Assembly (NCBI RefSeq): GCF_010726085.1
Contig: NZ_AP022560.1
Span: 6,076,001 to 6,140,000, forward strand
Length of the DNA: 64,000 nt
Reading direction: 5' to 3'
Source: Mycolicibacterium moriokaense
GTDB taxonomy: Bacteria; Actinomycetota; Actinomycetes; Mycobacteriales; Mycobacteriaceae
Shown piece after piece: positions 17,371 to 26,005 of the stretch. Made by a program: the position numbers and the translations under genes. The notes beneath the pieces are model-generated. The model made no database searches and was not told the DNA's origin. It was given only the letters and a program-made list of their open reading frames with translations. The first letter of the stretch is position 1. Each line of letters starts with the position of its first letter.

Positions 17371-18381
17371 TTAGCCCAGCTTCCGCAGCCGAGGCTCCAA
17401 ATCCTTGGCGAACAGTTCGAGGAAACGGCGCTGATCGTGGCGGGGGTCATGGAACACCAGGTGATTGAGACCCCACTTGACGTACTGCCCGACCATCTCG
17501 ACCGCTTCGTCGGGATCCGATGAGACGATCCAGCGCTTGGCGACCTGCTCGATGGGCAGTGCATCGGCGGCCTTCTCCATTTCGATGGGGTCGTTGATGC
17601 TGTGCTTCTGCTCGGCGGTCAGCGAGAGCGGGGCCCAGAAGCGCGTGTTCTCCAGCGCCAGTTTCGGGTCGGGATCGTAGGAGATCTTGATCTCGATCAT
17701 CCGGTCGATGCTGTCCGGATCGCGGTCGGCCGCCTGCGCCCCCTCGATGACCGCAGGGATCAGCTTGTCCTTGTACAGCTCCTCGCCCTTGCCGGACGTA
17801 CAGATGAACCCGTCGCCCGCACGACCCGCGTACTTCGCGACCTGTGGACCGCCGGCGGCGATGTAGATCGGGATGCCGCCCTCGGGAACGTCGTAGATGG
17901 AGGCGCCCTTGGTGTTGTAGTACTCCCCCTCGAAGTCGACGCGGTCACCGAGCCACAATTCGCGCATCAGCCTGATGGATTCGCGCAGGCGCGCGTAGCG
18001 CTCCTTGAACTCGGGCCAGTCGCCCTCGTGTCCGGTCGCGATCTCGTTGAGCGCCTCACCGGTCCCGACCCCGAGGAAGATGCGGTTGGGGTACAGGCAG
18101 CCCATGGTGGCGAAGGCCTGGGCAATGACCGCAGGGTTGTAGCGGAACGTCGGCGTCAACACCGACGTGCCGAGGAACAGGCGCTCGGTGCGCTCACCGA
18201 CCGCGGTCATCCAGGCGAGCGAGAACGGCGCGTGACCCCCCTCGTGGCGCCACGGCTGGAAGTGGTCGCTGACGGTTGCGCTGTCCATGCCGTGCGCTTC
18301 GGCGGCGACACCGAGTTCGACGAGTTCGCGCGGGTCGAATTGCTCGGCCGACGCCTTATATCCGAGTTTGAGTTCAGGCAC
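17371..18381 (-). CDS. fgd1: F420-dependent glucose-6-phosphate dehydrogenase
   Basis: A 336-residue protein, the same length as M. tuberculosis Fgd1 (Rv0407) and nearly identical over long stretches such as [27 protein letters not shown] and [12 protein letters not shown]. It oxidises glucose-6-phosphate to 6-phosphogluconolactone and reduces cofactor F420, supplying F420H2 for nitroreductase-type and other F420 enzymes. It is a luciferase-fold TIM barrel and cytoplasmic. The GTG at 18381 reproduces the known N-terminus; an open frame continues upstream to 18765 but is antisense to the next gene. It is divergent from a metallo-hydrolase, as in M. tuberculosis. Confidence 0.97.
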   Translation of the reverse strand: MPELKLGYKASAEQFDPRELVELGVAAEAHGMDSATVSDHFQPWRHEGGHAPFSLAWMTAVGERTERLFLGTSVLTPTFRYNPAVIAQAFATMGCLYPNRIFLGVGTGEALNEIATGHEGDWPEFKERYARLRESIRLMRELWLGDRVDFEGEYYNTKGASIYDVPEGGIPIYIAAGGPQVAKYAGRAGDGFICTSGKGEELYKDKLIPAVIEGAQAADRDPDSIDRMIEIKISYDPDPKLALENTRFWAPLSLTAEQKHSINDPIEMEKAADALPIEQVAKRWIVSSDPDEAVEMVGQYVKWGLNHLVFHDPRHDQRRFLELFAKDLEPRLRKLG

Positions 18382-18414
18382 GTTTTCATTTCTACCCTGA
18401 TCTACCCCGATGCT

Positions 18415-18427
18415 TACACTCGGCGAT
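18415..18427 (+). promoter_or_regulatory. Leaderless promoter of the metallo-hydrolase gene
   Basis: TACACT at 18415-18420 matches the mycobacterial -10 pattern TANNNT. The ATG at 18428 follows after seven bases, so transcription would begin at or next to the start codon. No ribosome-binding site is present. Confidence 0.6.
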
Positions 18428-19174
18428 ATGGCAGTAGCCCTAGAGGCGGTCACCGACAGCGTCCACTTCGCGTACACCGACCTCGTCAACTGGACCCTGG
18501 TCACCGACGGCGGCGGGGTCATGCTGATCGACACGGGATTCCCCGGCAACCGCGACGACGTGCTCACGTCGCTGACGCAGCTGGGCTTCGGTATCGACGA
18601 CCTCCGCGCGATCCTGTTGACCCATGCCCACATCGACCATTTCGGCTCGGCGATCTGGTTCGCGAAAACCCATGGCACACCGGTGTATTGCCATGCGGCG
18701 GAGGTCGGCCACTCCAAGCGGGAGTACCTGGAGCAGGCCTCGCCGGTCGACATCGCCAAACACATCTGGCAGCCGCGCTACCTCACATGGTCCGTGGCGA
18801 TCAGCCGGAAGGGCGCGTTGACCCGCGAGGGCATCCCGACCACGCAGGCACTGACCGAGGACGTCGCCGCCCGCCTGCCCGGCGCGCCGAAGGCGATCCC
18901 CACTCCCGGGCATACCGGTGGCCACTGCTCGTTCGTGGTGGACGGTGTGCTGGTCGCGGGCGACGCCCTGGTCACCGGCCACCCGTTGGCGCCCCGCAGC
19001 GGGCCGCAGCTGCTGCCGAAGTTGTTCAACCACGACGAGGCCGGCTGTGTCCGCAGTCTGGCCGCGCTGGGGCTGCTGGACACCGAAGTGCTGCTGCCGG
19101 GGCACGGCCGGGTGTGGCGGGGGTCGATTCGAGAGGCGGCTGAGCAGGCTCAGGCTCAAGCAAGGGTGTTGTAG
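18428..19174 (+). CDS. MBL-fold metallo-hydrolase (Rv0406c orthologue)
   Basis: A 248-residue metallo-beta-lactamase-fold protein. [10 protein letters not shown] is the HxHxDH zinc motif, TPGHTGGHC supplies the next His, and GDALVTG and LPGHG complete the metal site. The family hydrolyses thioesters, lactones and similar bonds; this member's substrate is unknown. The M. tuberculosis orthologue Rv0406c is also divergent from fgd1, and that conserved pairing hints at a shared F420 or glucose-phosphate function. The start at 18428 is supported by a -10 box seven bases upstream; an ATG or TTG at 18410 would add six residues. It overlaps the next convergent gene by 19 bases. Confidence 0.88.
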   Translation: MAVALEAVTDSVHFAYTDLVNWTLVTDGGGVMLIDTGFPGNRDDVLTSLTQLGFGIDDLRAILLTHAHIDHFGSAIWFAKTHGTPVYCHAAEVGHSKREYLEQASPVDIAKHIWQPRYLTWSVAISRKGALTREGIPTTQALTEDVAARLPGAPKAIPTPGHTGGHCSFVVDGVLVAGDALVTGHPLAPRSGPQLLPKLFNHDEAGCVRSLAALGLLDTEVLLPGHGRVWRGSIREAAEQAQAQARVL

Positions 19175-19452
19175 CCGAGCAGGAACAATGCGGTCAGGCA
19201 CAGGCCGCAGGCCACCACGACGGTGGGCATCAGGATCATGCTGTCGAGTTCGTCGTCGTCGAGCACATCGCCCTCGAACCGGCCGAACAGCACCTTCGCG
19301 ATACCTGTCCTGCGGAACGCGTGCACCATCACGCGCACCGGCTTGGTGTCGCGCCTGCGGCCGAAGAACACGCGCGACGCCATGCCGATGATCGCGATCA
19401 GCGCAGCGGAAGCCAGGAGCAACCACCCGACCGCCGTCTGAGACAAGGACAT
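19156..19452 (-). CDS. Small two-helix membrane protein, unknown function
   Basis: A 98-residue protein with one transmembrane helix at residues 7-25, a basic and acidic middle (FFGRRRDTK then FEGDVLDDDELDS) and a second helix at 70-92. Both ends would lie on the same side of the membrane. I do not recognise a family. The ATG at 19452 was chosen because it starts just before the first helix; the longer frame to 19533 overlaps the monooxygenase gene. It may be the last gene of the monooxygenase operon, 22 bases after its stop. Confidence 0.6.
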   Translation of the reverse strand: MSLSQTAVGWLLLASAALIAIIGMASRVFFGRRRDTKPVRVMVHAFRRTGIAKVLFGRFEGDVLDDDELDSMILMPTVVVACGLCLTALFLLGYNTLA

Positions 19453-19474
19453 CTCCACCCCCGCGGGGGCCAGC

Positions 19475-20821
19475 CTATAGGCCGAGATGATCGCGCAGCG
19501 TATGCCCTGAGTATTCGGTGCGGAACGTGCCACGCTCCTGGAGCAACGGCACCACGGTCTCGACGAACTCGTCCAGGCCGCGCGGAGTCAGGTGCGGCAC
19601 CAAGATGAATCCGTCACAGGCATCCGACTGCACGTGCAGATCGATCTCCTCGGCGACCTGCGCGGGCGTACCGACGAACTGCTGCCGGCTCGTGACGGCG
19701 ATGACCAATTCGCGGATGGACAGGTTGTCTGCCTCGGCGCGCGCACGCCACGCCGCGGCCACGGCCTTGGGATCACCGTGGCGCACCCGGCCCTGGCTGA
19801 TGGTCGGATCGTCGGCGGGTTCGACCTCTGGCAGCGGTCCATCGGGGTCGTATGCGGACAGGTCACGCTGCCACACCTGTTCGAGCATCAGGATCGCCGT
19901 TTGGGGACTCACCTGCTGGCGCCGGATCTCGCGGGCCTTCTCCGCCGCCTCCTCGGCGGTGTCGCCGAGGACGAACGTCGCCGCCGGAAACACCTTGAGC
20001 CGGTCGGGGTCTCGCCCGTACGACGCGGCGCGGCCCTTGACATCGGCGTAGTAGGCCTGACCGGCCTCCAACGTCGAGTGCATCGTGAACGCCGCGTCGG
20101 CGTACTTGGCCAAGAATGCCCGGCCGTCGTCGGAGTCACCGGCCTGCAGCAGGACGGGATGTCCCTGCGGTGCGGGCGGCAGGGTGCCGGCGCCGCGCAC
20201 GTCGAACTGTGGGCCGCGATGCTCGACGACGCGAATACGGTTGGGGTCGACGTAGATTCCGCTCGCCCGATCCGCGATGACGGCGTCGGATGACCAGCTG
20301 TCCCAGAACTCACGCGCGACGGTGACGAACTCCTCGGCGCGCTTGTACCGGTCCGAGTGGTCGAGGAACCCACCCCTGCGGAAGTTCTCACCGGTGAACG
20401 CGTCCGACGACGTGACCATGTTCCAGCCGGCCCGGCCGTCGGACAGGTGATCCAGTGACGCGAATTGCCTTGCCACCTCGAATGGTTCGTTGAAGGTGGT
20501 GTTGATGGTCCCGGTCAGGCCCAGTCGCTCGGTGACCGCCGCGAGCGCGGCGAGCACCGTGAAGGTGTCGGGCCGTCCGACGACGTCGAGGTCGTGGATC
20601 AGCCCGCGATGTTCCCGCAGCCGCAGCCCCTCGGCGAGGAAGAAGAAGTCGAACAACCCTCGCTCGGCGGTCTGGGCCAGGTGTACGAACGAGTCGAATT
20701 CGATCTGGCTGCCCGATTCGGGGCTCGACCAGACCGTGGTGTTGTTGACGCCGGGAAAGTGCGCGGCCAGGTGGATCTGCTTGCGCTCCTTGCCCTCTCT
20801 ACGCTTCACGGCTGATGTCAT
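19475..20821 (-). CDS. NtaA/DszA-type flavin-dependent monooxygenase
   Basis: A 448-residue luciferase-fold enzyme of the NtaA/SnaA/DszA branch. Typical segments are LAAHFPGVNN, GLFDFFFLAEGL, DHLSDGRAGWNMVTS and YKRAEEFVTVAREFWDSW. Family members use FMNH2 from a partner reductase and O2 to cleave C-S or C-N bonds in chelators, sulfones or sulfonates. It is the fourth gene of a chain in which each start overlaps the previous stop. The ATG at 20821 forms an ATGA overlap with the upstream stop at 20818 and was chosen for that reason over a GTG at 20830. No flavin reductase is visible nearby. Confidence 0.87.
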   Translation of the reverse strand: MTSAVKRREGKERKQIHLAAHFPGVNNTTVWSSPESGSQIEFDSFVHLAQTAERGLFDFFFLAEGLRLREHRGLIHDLDVVGRPDTFTVLAALAAVTERLGLTGTINTTFNEPFEVARQFASLDHLSDGRAGWNMVTSSDAFTGENFRRGGFLDHSDRYKRAEEFVTVAREFWDSWSSDAVIADRASGIYVDPNRIRVVEHRGPQFDVRGAGTLPPAPQGHPVLLQAGDSDDGRAFLAKYADAAFTMHSTLEAGQAYYADVKGRAASYGRDPDRLKVFPAATFVLGDTAEEAAEKAREIRRQQVSPQTAILMLEQVWQRDLSAYDPDGPLPEVEPADDPTISQGRVRHGDPKAVAAAWRARAEADNLSIRELVIAVTSRQQFVGTPAQVAEEIDLHVQSDACDGFILVPHLTPRGLDEFVETVVPLLQERGTFRTEYSGHTLRDHLGL

Positions 20822-21933
20822 AGTCCCCACCTCTTGGCCAGCAGCTCGTGGGAGCGCAGCCGGTCGGAATGGTCGTGCGTCACTGAGGTGATTACGAGCT
20901 CGTCGGCCTCGGTGACGCGTTGCAGGGTCTCGAGTTTCGCGGCGACCTCGTCGGGATCACCCACGAATTGTGTTGCGGTGCGGTCCTTCACGACCTCGAG
21001 TTGGTCGTCGGAGAGTGGTTCGACGGCGTCGGGGTCCGGATACGGGATGGCGCCGTCGCCCGCGCGGATCGAGTACACCCAGTGCCCGTAGCTGGATGCC
21101 AGATGGCGCGCGGTCTCGGTGTCGTCGGCGACGACGACGTCGGCGGACACCACCACGTAGGGCTCCGACAGAGCGTCCGACGGCTGAAATGCCGCGCGGT
21201 ACGCGTCGACGGCGTCCAGCGCCGTGGCCGGCGTGATGTGGTAACTCGCGACGAACGGGAGTCCGCGGGCGCCTGCGACCTGCGCGCTCTGTCCCTTGCT
21301 GCTGCCGAAGACCCACGGCGTCAGCTTCGCCCCTTCGCCGGGGGTGGCGTGTGCGTCGACGTCTCCGACGCGGTAGCTGCCGTCGATCATCGCCAGGATG
21401 TCGCCGACCTGTTCGGCGAAGTCCGGTGCGACGGCCTCGGGCTGTTGCAGGACCGACATCCTCGCGCGCAGCCGCGGATTGCGCATGAGCGCGCTGATGT
21501 CAAACGGCGGGGGTACCACGACACCGCCGACATCATGCCATTCCTGTGGCGGTTCGGGCTTCGGCTTCGATTTCGCCGCCTTGAGGGCCTCCCTGCGCCG
21601 CTGTCCCGATCGCCCGACGCCGAGGTCGATGCGACCCGGGTGGAACGCGTCGAGGATGCCGAAGCTCTCGGCAACGGCGATGGCGGTGGTCTGGCCGAGT
21701 TGGACCGCGGCGGCGCCCACTCGAATGGTGTTGGTGGCAGCGGCGATCTGGCCGATGAGAACCGCGGGTTGTGCGGATGCGACCGCCACGAAGTGGTGCT
21801 CGGCGACCCAGTACCGCTTGTAGCCCCATTGTTCGGCGTGCTGAGCGAGGTCGACGGTGTTGCGCAACGCCGTTGCGGCATCGCTGCCTTCGCTGATCGG
21901 CGCCAGGTCGAGTATCGACAGCGGGACGCTCAT
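20818..21933 (-). CDS. Luciferase-like monooxygenase (MsnO8-type LLM)
   Basis: A 371-residue member of the LLM class with the N-terminus SVPLSILDLAPI, then YWVAEHH, IRVGAAAVQLG, FHPGRIDLGVGRS and a late VVSADVVVADD. These match the MsnO8 family of flavin-dependent oxidoreductases. Its substrate is unknown. An insertion rich in Lys and Pro near residue 120 (KAAKSKPKPEPPQ) is variable in the family. Its ATG overlaps the preceding stop (ATGA at 21930-21933), and its own stop overlaps the next ATG, so translation is coupled on both sides. Confidence 0.86.
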   Translation of the reverse strand: MSVPLSILDLAPISEGSDAATALRNTVDLAQHAEQWGYKRYWVAEHHFVAVASAQPAVLIGQIAAATNTIRVGAAAVQLGQTTAIAVAESFGILDAFHPGRIDLGVGRSGQRRREALKAAKSKPKPEPPQEWHDVGGVVVPPPFDISALMRNPRLRARMSVLQQPEAVAPDFAEQVGDILAMIDGSYRVGDVDAHATPGEGAKLTPWVFGSSKGQSAQVAGARGLPFVASYHITPATALDAVDAYRAAFQPSDALSEPYVVVSADVVVADDTETARHLASSYGHWVYSIRAGDGAIPYPDPDAVEPLSDDQLEVVKDRTATQFVGDPDEVAAKLETLQRVTEADELVITSVTHDHSDRLRSHELLAKRWGL

Positions 21934-23018
21934 GACTGCCCCACCTTCGTGTAGCGGTTCTCGGCGATCGGGAGACCGAGGCGCTCGCGCAGCGTTTCGC
22001 CGTCGCGGTAGGCCGTACGGAACTGCGCCTCGCGCTGCAGGATCGGCACCACCTCGTCGACGATGACGGGCAGGTCGATGGCGTTGACCGAGGGGCGCAA
22101 CCGGATGCCGTCGATGCCGAAGTGCCGCCACCCGGTGATCAGTTTCACGAGTTCGTCGGGGGTGCCGTCAAAGACCAGCGCATCCGAGCGCGGGTCGGTG
22201 ACTCCGGAGAACGAGACGAACACGTCGGCGTACACCTTGAGTTCGGTGCCGCCCACCTGCTTCACCTCATCGAGGATCGTGCGCAGCGAGTCGTCGTCTT
22301 TAGGTGTGATGAACACCAGATCGGCGCTGCGCGCAGCGAATTCGTAGGCGGGTCGCACGTGTGCAAGTGCGGCGACGACGGGTTGGCCCTGCGGCGGGCG
22401 CGGGGTGATCGACGGACCCTTGACCGAGAAGTATTTGCCGACGAAGTCGATGTAGTGCAGCTTGTCGCGGTCGATGAACCGCCCGGTGGCGACGTCGCGG
22501 ATGACGGCGTCGTCCTCCCAGCTGTCCCACAGCCGCCGGGCGACCTCCACGACATCGGATGCCTCGTCGAACAGGTCGATCGTGCCGACATCGCGTCGCC
22601 CGAACAGCTCGGATTCGTGCTGAGAGCCGCTGACCCTGACCTGCCAGCCCGCTCGTCCGTGCGAGACGAAGTCAAGGGTGGCAATCGCTTTGGACACGTG
22701 GAACGGTTCGGTGTGGGTCACGGTGGCGACCGGTAGGAGCCCGATGTGGCGGGTTACCGGCGCCACCCGGGACGCGGTGAGGACGGCGTCGAGTCGTCCT
22801 GCCTGCCACCGTGGTTCGATCTCGGGGCGCCGGCGCCGTTGCGGGCTGAGCGCGTCGTCGAAGGTGACGAAGTCCAGTAGGCCGCGCTCGGCGGTCGTGG
22901 CCAGATCCGACCAGTAACGGCCGCTGGTGATCGGCTCACCGTCGGGGGTGTGGCGCCAGGCCTCCGGATGCCAGCCGTAGCCGTCCAGCGCGACGCCAAG
23001 GTGCAGTTGTTCGGTCAT
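21930..23018 (-). CDS. Flavin-dependent LLM oxidoreductase
   Basis: A 362-residue luciferase-fold protein beginning EQLHLGVALDGYGWHPEAWR, with GLLDFVTFDD, TATVTHTEPFHVSKAIATLD, SHGRAGWQVRVS and VEVARRLWDSW. It is closest in appearance to the NtaA/nitrilotriacetate monooxygenase group and is probably FMNH2-dependent. Two NtaA-like enzymes and one MsnO8-like enzyme in one operon suggest stepwise attack on a sulfur- or nitrogen-containing organic compound. The ATG at 23018 overlaps the acetyltransferase stop by four bases. Confidence 0.86.
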   Translation of the reverse strand: MTEQLHLGVALDGYGWHPEAWRHTPDGEPITSGRYWSDLATTAERGLLDFVTFDDALSPQRRRRPEIEPRWQAGRLDAVLTASRVAPVTRHIGLLPVATVTHTEPFHVSKAIATLDFVSHGRAGWQVRVSGSQHESELFGRRDVGTIDLFDEASDVVEVARRLWDSWEDDAVIRDVATGRFIDRDKLHYIDFVGKYFSVKGPSITPRPPQGQPVVAALAHVRPAYEFAARSADLVFITPKDDDSLRTILDEVKQVGGTELKVYADVFVSFSGVTDPRSDALVFDGTPDELVKLITGWRHFGIDGIRLRPSVNAIDLPVIVDEVVPILQREAQFRTAYRDGETLRERLGLPIAENRYTKVGQS

Positions 23019-23512
23019 GACAGTTTCTTCTCGAAGGCGATCGGATAGCCGTCCACCGCGGCGGGCAGAGGGCCGTCGAGCCGCGTGTATCCCGCCGACA
23101 GGTAGAGCGCCTCGGCTTCGGGCTGACGATCCCCTGTCGTCAGGTAGACGCGGCGATAACCCCGCGCCGCGATCTCGCGTTCGAGCTCAGCCAGGATGGC
23201 CTTGGCGTAGCCGCGCTGCCGATACCGGCTGTCGGTCCACACGCGCTTGAGCTCGGCCCTGGTGTCGTCGAATCGCCGGAACGCACCGCCGGTCACGGGA
23301 ACGCCGTCGAGAAGCCCGACCAGCAGGGCGCCGTCCGGCGGTGTGAAGTCCTCGGCGGGGTACTCCTCCAGCAGCCATTTCATGACCCGCTCCTCGGTGC
23401 TGTCGTACCGGGTGGCGTACTCGAAGGCAAGTTCGGCCAGCAGCGGTGCGGCCAGCGGGTCGTGCTGGGTCACCGCCACGAAGTGGAGCTTGTCGAGTGC
23501 CGGCATGGTCAT
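23015..23512 (-). CDS. GNAT family N-acetyltransferase
   Basis: A 165-residue GNAT protein. YRQRGYAKAILAELE is the acetyl-CoA pyrophosphate loop, and EALYLSAGYTRL is the conserved C-terminal strand-helix. It transfers acetyl from acetyl-CoA to an amine of unknown identity. It is the first gene of the four-gene oxidoreductase operon and might detoxify or prepare the operon's substrate. Candidate starts are GTG 23515, ATG 23512 and ATG 23506. A TTAAGT -10-like box lies seven bases before 23506, so the shortest form is possible. Confidence 0.85.
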   Translation of the reverse strand: MTMPALDKLHFVAVTQHDPLAAPLLAELAFEYATRYDSTEERVMKWLLEEYPAEDFTPPDGALLVGLLDGVPVTGGAFRRFDDTRAELKRVWTDSRYRQRGYAKAILAELEREIAARGYRRVYLTTGDRQPEAEALYLSAGYTRLDGPLPAAVDGYPIAFEKKLS

Positions 23513-23609
23513 CACTTAACTGTCTAACGCACCAAGCTTGCATGCATTCCGGAGCCGGGGATTAGCTCACGCTGATCCGAACTGCCCGCACGTCATTGCA
23601 TCAGACGCC

Positions 23610-23621
23610 TATCCTTTCGCA
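23610..23621 (+). promoter_or_regulatory. Leaderless promoter of the SDR gene
   Basis: TATCCT at 23610-23615 fits a -10 box, and six bases separate it from the ATG at 23622. No Shine-Dalgarno sequence is visible. Confidence 0.55.
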
Positions 23622-24470
23622 ATGGCGTCGGGCGTCGCAGGAAAGGTCGCATTCGTCACCGGAGGCGCGTCGGGCATAGGTGCCGCGCTCAGCACCGAGC
23701 TGGTGCACGGCGGCGCACAGGTGTGGATCGCGGATCGCCAGATCGGCAGGGCGCAGGAGTTGGCGCAGCGCTTGAACAGCGGCGGCACCAAGGCGCATGC
23801 CGTCGAGCTCGATGTGCGCGACCCGTCGGCGTTCGAGCGGGTCGTCGGCGATGCGGTGCGGCAATCGGGGCGGATCGACTTCCTCTTCAACAACGCGGGT
23901 ATCGGGGTGTCGGGTGAGGTCGACACGTACACGCTCGACGATTGGAACGACGTCTTCGACGTGAACCTGCGCGGCGTGGTGCACGGAATTCAGGCGGTCT
24001 ACCCGGTCATGATCCGCCAGGGTTCGGGTCACATCGTGAACACCGCATCGATGGCGGGGCTGGTCACCACGGTGAGCCAGGCGAGCTACACCGCCACCAA
24101 ACACGCTGTCGTGGCGATCTCGAGGACATTGCGCATCGAGGCCGAGCGTCACAACGTGCGGGTCTCGGCAATCTGTCCGGGTGTGATCCGTACCCCGATC
24201 CTCACCGGCGGCGAGTACGGACGTATCAATGTTCCGGGCGTCACCGCCGAAGAGGTCCAGAAATCATGGGACCGGTTGCGGCCCATGGCCCCCGACAAGT
24301 TCGCCAAGCGTGTGCTGCGCGCTGTATTACGCAACGACGCCATCATCATCGTGCCCCGGTGGTGGAAGGCATGGTGGTACCTGGAGCGACTCTCACCCGC
24401 GTTGTCGCTACGACTCGCGAGCGTGATGCTCAGGCAGCTTCGCGAAATGGAGTCCGCGCCCGCCGCCTAA
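23622..24470 (+). CDS. Short-chain dehydrogenase/reductase
   Basis: A 282-residue classical SDR. VTGGASGIGAAL binds NAD(P), NNAG stabilises the core, and NTASMAG with SYTATKHAV supply Ser, Tyr and Lys. The C-terminal region with WWKAWWYLERLSPALS is a pattern found in mycobacterial SDRs thought to act on lipids or steroids. The substrate is not predictable. The start at 23622 is set by a -10 box six bases upstream and the Rossmann strand ten residues in. Its end overlaps the convergent HNH gene by four bases. Confidence 0.88.
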   Translation: MASGVAGKVAFVTGGASGIGAALSTELVHGGAQVWIADRQIGRAQELAQRLNSGGTKAHAVELDVRDPSAFERVVGDAVRQSGRIDFLFNNAGIGVSGEVDTYTLDDWNDVFDVNLRGVVHGIQAVYPVMIRQGSGHIVNTASMAGLVTTVSQASYTATKHAVVAISRTLRIEAERHNVRVSAICPGVIRTPILTGGEYGRINVPGVTAEEVQKSWDRLRPMAPDKFAKRVLRAVLRNDAIIIVPRWWKAWWYLERLSPALSLRLASVMLRQLREMESAPAA

Positions 24471-25918
24471 AACGGCGGTGGGTCAGGGTCGTTCAGGTTC
24501 TGTTCGCGTTCGGCTTTGATGCGCGCCGCGCGCTCCTGGGCACGGGTGCGTTTGCGGCGGGGCATCATCACGCCGCCGTCGGTGGTCGATGTTTGCGACT
24601 CGGACGCGGGTGTCAGTTCCCCGGTGTCGGTGTCCCACTCGGGAAAGTAACTTCGACATCCCGGATACGTCTTATACGTTCGGGCGGTCGGCGACGTCCA
24701 CACCGCCGCACCGTCGGGCAGCAGTTTCAGTTCCCAGTCACCAGCCCAAAACGTCTTGAGGTGGTGATGTTTTCGACACAGACAGGCCAGATTCGAGGGA
24801 TGCGTGGGCCCGATCGGATACGGGATCACATGATCGATATCGCAGAACTCCGCAGGCGCGGTGCACCCCGGAAAACGACACGTCAAATCCCGACCCCGAA
24901 CAAAACGTGCCAGCTTCGCCGACGGCCGATACCCGGATTCGGGTTCACCCTCGACCTCTTGGGTGCACAGCGGCCGCAGCTTGGCCCCGTTGCGCAACAA
25001 CTCGGCCAGCAACGGTGTGGGCATCACCTCAGTACCCGACAGCATCGCCGTACCCGCATTTGCGGGCGGCGCGGGCGCCCGCCTCTGGGGCGCCGCGGAC
25101 TGCAGCGTGTCCACCGTCGCTTGGTCGGTATAGACGTTGACGACCACCGAGGACTTCGGTGCCGGCTGCTTCTGCCGTGCCGGGCAGGCCGGTGATTCAC
25201 ACAGACACGGCAGGTGCTCGTTGCCGTTGCTCAACGCGCCCACCGCATCGGCGCGGCGCTCGGCCATCGAGCGAGGATCGTCCTCACACACCGTGGCCAC
25301 CATCGCAGTGACCTTCTTCTTCATCACCGCGCCGTCGGCCGCCGACAACCTGCCCCGCACCGTCACCACACCGGTTTCGTCATCGAGATCGCCGATGACG
25401 AAGTCCCGCGTGCGCAGCGTCCTGCGGCTTTTCAGCAATGCGTCCTTGTCGAACTTCAACACCAACGCATCGACAGCGGACTCGAGCCTGTCCTCCGACA
25501 GCGGGCCCCACTTACGTGCCCGTTTCGCCAACTCGGTATCGATGGCCGCCCACACCGCATCATCGGTGATCAACTGCGTACGCCACGTGATCGCACCCAC
25601 CACGCGCGTACTGAGCCGGCCTTGAAAGTAAAGTGCGGCCACAGACGGCAGATGGTCACGCAACGCTTCCGCCATATACATCTGACCCGACGCCTTGCGA
25701 TGGCTGACGTTCGTCGCCGCCGCCACTTCCGCGGCCGCACAGTCCCACCCGTCACAGGCCCACCGCGACCGCTCACCCTCATCGAGCACGCGGCGACGCA
25801 TCAACTCAGCGATTGCCGCCAACCGACGCGCCCCAACCACGGCCTCCTGCCGCGAACAGTCCTCGATCGCGGCGACCAGCCCGGCATCGTCAGCCTCCGC
25901 GAACTCAGACCCGAACAT
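24467..25918 (-). CDS. 13E12/DUF222 repeat-family HNH endonuclease-domain protein
   Basis: A 483-residue protein with an N-terminal DUF222 domain (about residues 20-300) and a C-terminal HNH nuclease domain containing CRFPGC, CDIDHVIPYP and LACLCRKHHHLKT. The family is amplified in actinobacteria (13E12 repeats of M. tuberculosis); its function is unclear, and possibly it acts as a mobile nuclease or in DNA damage. The ATG at 25918 was chosen because a TAGTGT -10 box ends seven bases upstream and the ATG sits inside a LexA-like box. The frame could start at 25948, but that would put the promoter within the gene. The basic C-terminal tail (RRKRTRAQERAARIK) probably binds nucleic acid. Confidence 0.9.
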   Translation of the reverse strand: MFGSEFAEADDAGLVAAIEDCSRQEAVVGARRLAAIAELMRRRVLDEGERSRWACDGWDCAAAEVAAATNVSHRKASGQMYMAEALRDHLPSVAALYFQGRLSTRVVGAITWRTQLITDDAVWAAIDTELAKRARKWGPLSEDRLESAVDALVLKFDKDALLKSRRTLRTRDFVIGDLDDETGVVTVRGRLSAADGAVMKKKVTAMVATVCEDDPRSMAERRADAVGALSNGNEHLPCLCESPACPARQKQPAPKSSVVVNVYTDQATVDTLQSAAPQRRAPAPPANAGTAMLSGTEVMPTPLLAELLRNGAKLRPLCTQEVEGEPESGYRPSAKLARFVRGRDLTCRFPGCTAPAEFCDIDHVIPYPIGPTHPSNLACLCRKHHHLKTFWAGDWELKLLPDGAAVWTSPTARTYKTYPGCRSYFPEWDTDTGELTPASESQTSTTDGGVMMPRRKRTRAQERAARIKAEREQNLNDPDPPPF

Positions 25919-25926
25919 ATGTTCGA
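25911..25926 (-). promoter_or_regulatory. LexA-type SOS box over the HNH start codon
   Basis: The minus strand reads TCGAACATATGTTCGG, matching the mycobacterial SOS consensus TCGAAC-N4-GTTCGA at 11 of 12 fixed positions. Its central 14 bases are a perfect palindrome. The HNH ATG at 25918 lies inside it, so bound LexA would block both promoter and initiation region. LexA control of 13E12 genes has been described in M. tuberculosis, which supports the call. Confidence 0.82.
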
Positions 25927-25931
25927 CACTA
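25926..25931 (-). promoter_or_regulatory. -10 box of the HNH gene
   Basis: TAGTGT on the minus strand lies seven bases before the ATG at 25918, implying a leaderless transcript. It overlaps the edge of the SOS box by one base. Confidence 0.55.
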
Positions 25932-25981
25932 GACTCCAGTACCGACAAGTCAGCGCCGGTCCACGCGCTTCACACCAAAAC

Positions 25982-25995
25982 TTGACACGTGTAAA
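25982..25995. promoter_or_regulatory. Operator-like palindrome TTnACACGTGTnAA upstream of SDR
   Basis: TTGACACGTGTAAA is symmetric at all but one base pair. It overlaps the start of TAAAGT (25992-25997), a -10 box eight bases before the ATG at 26006. A dimeric repressor bound here would block RNA polymerase. No regulator gene is adjacent, so the protein is unknown. Confidence 0.55.
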
Positions 25996-26005
25996 GTTCG
26001 GCCGC

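Noticed and set aside
17602..19143. A 513-codon open frame on the plus strand
   Set aside because: It is antisense to fgd1 and in the wrong frame of the metallo-hydrolase. Both real genes have strong homology.
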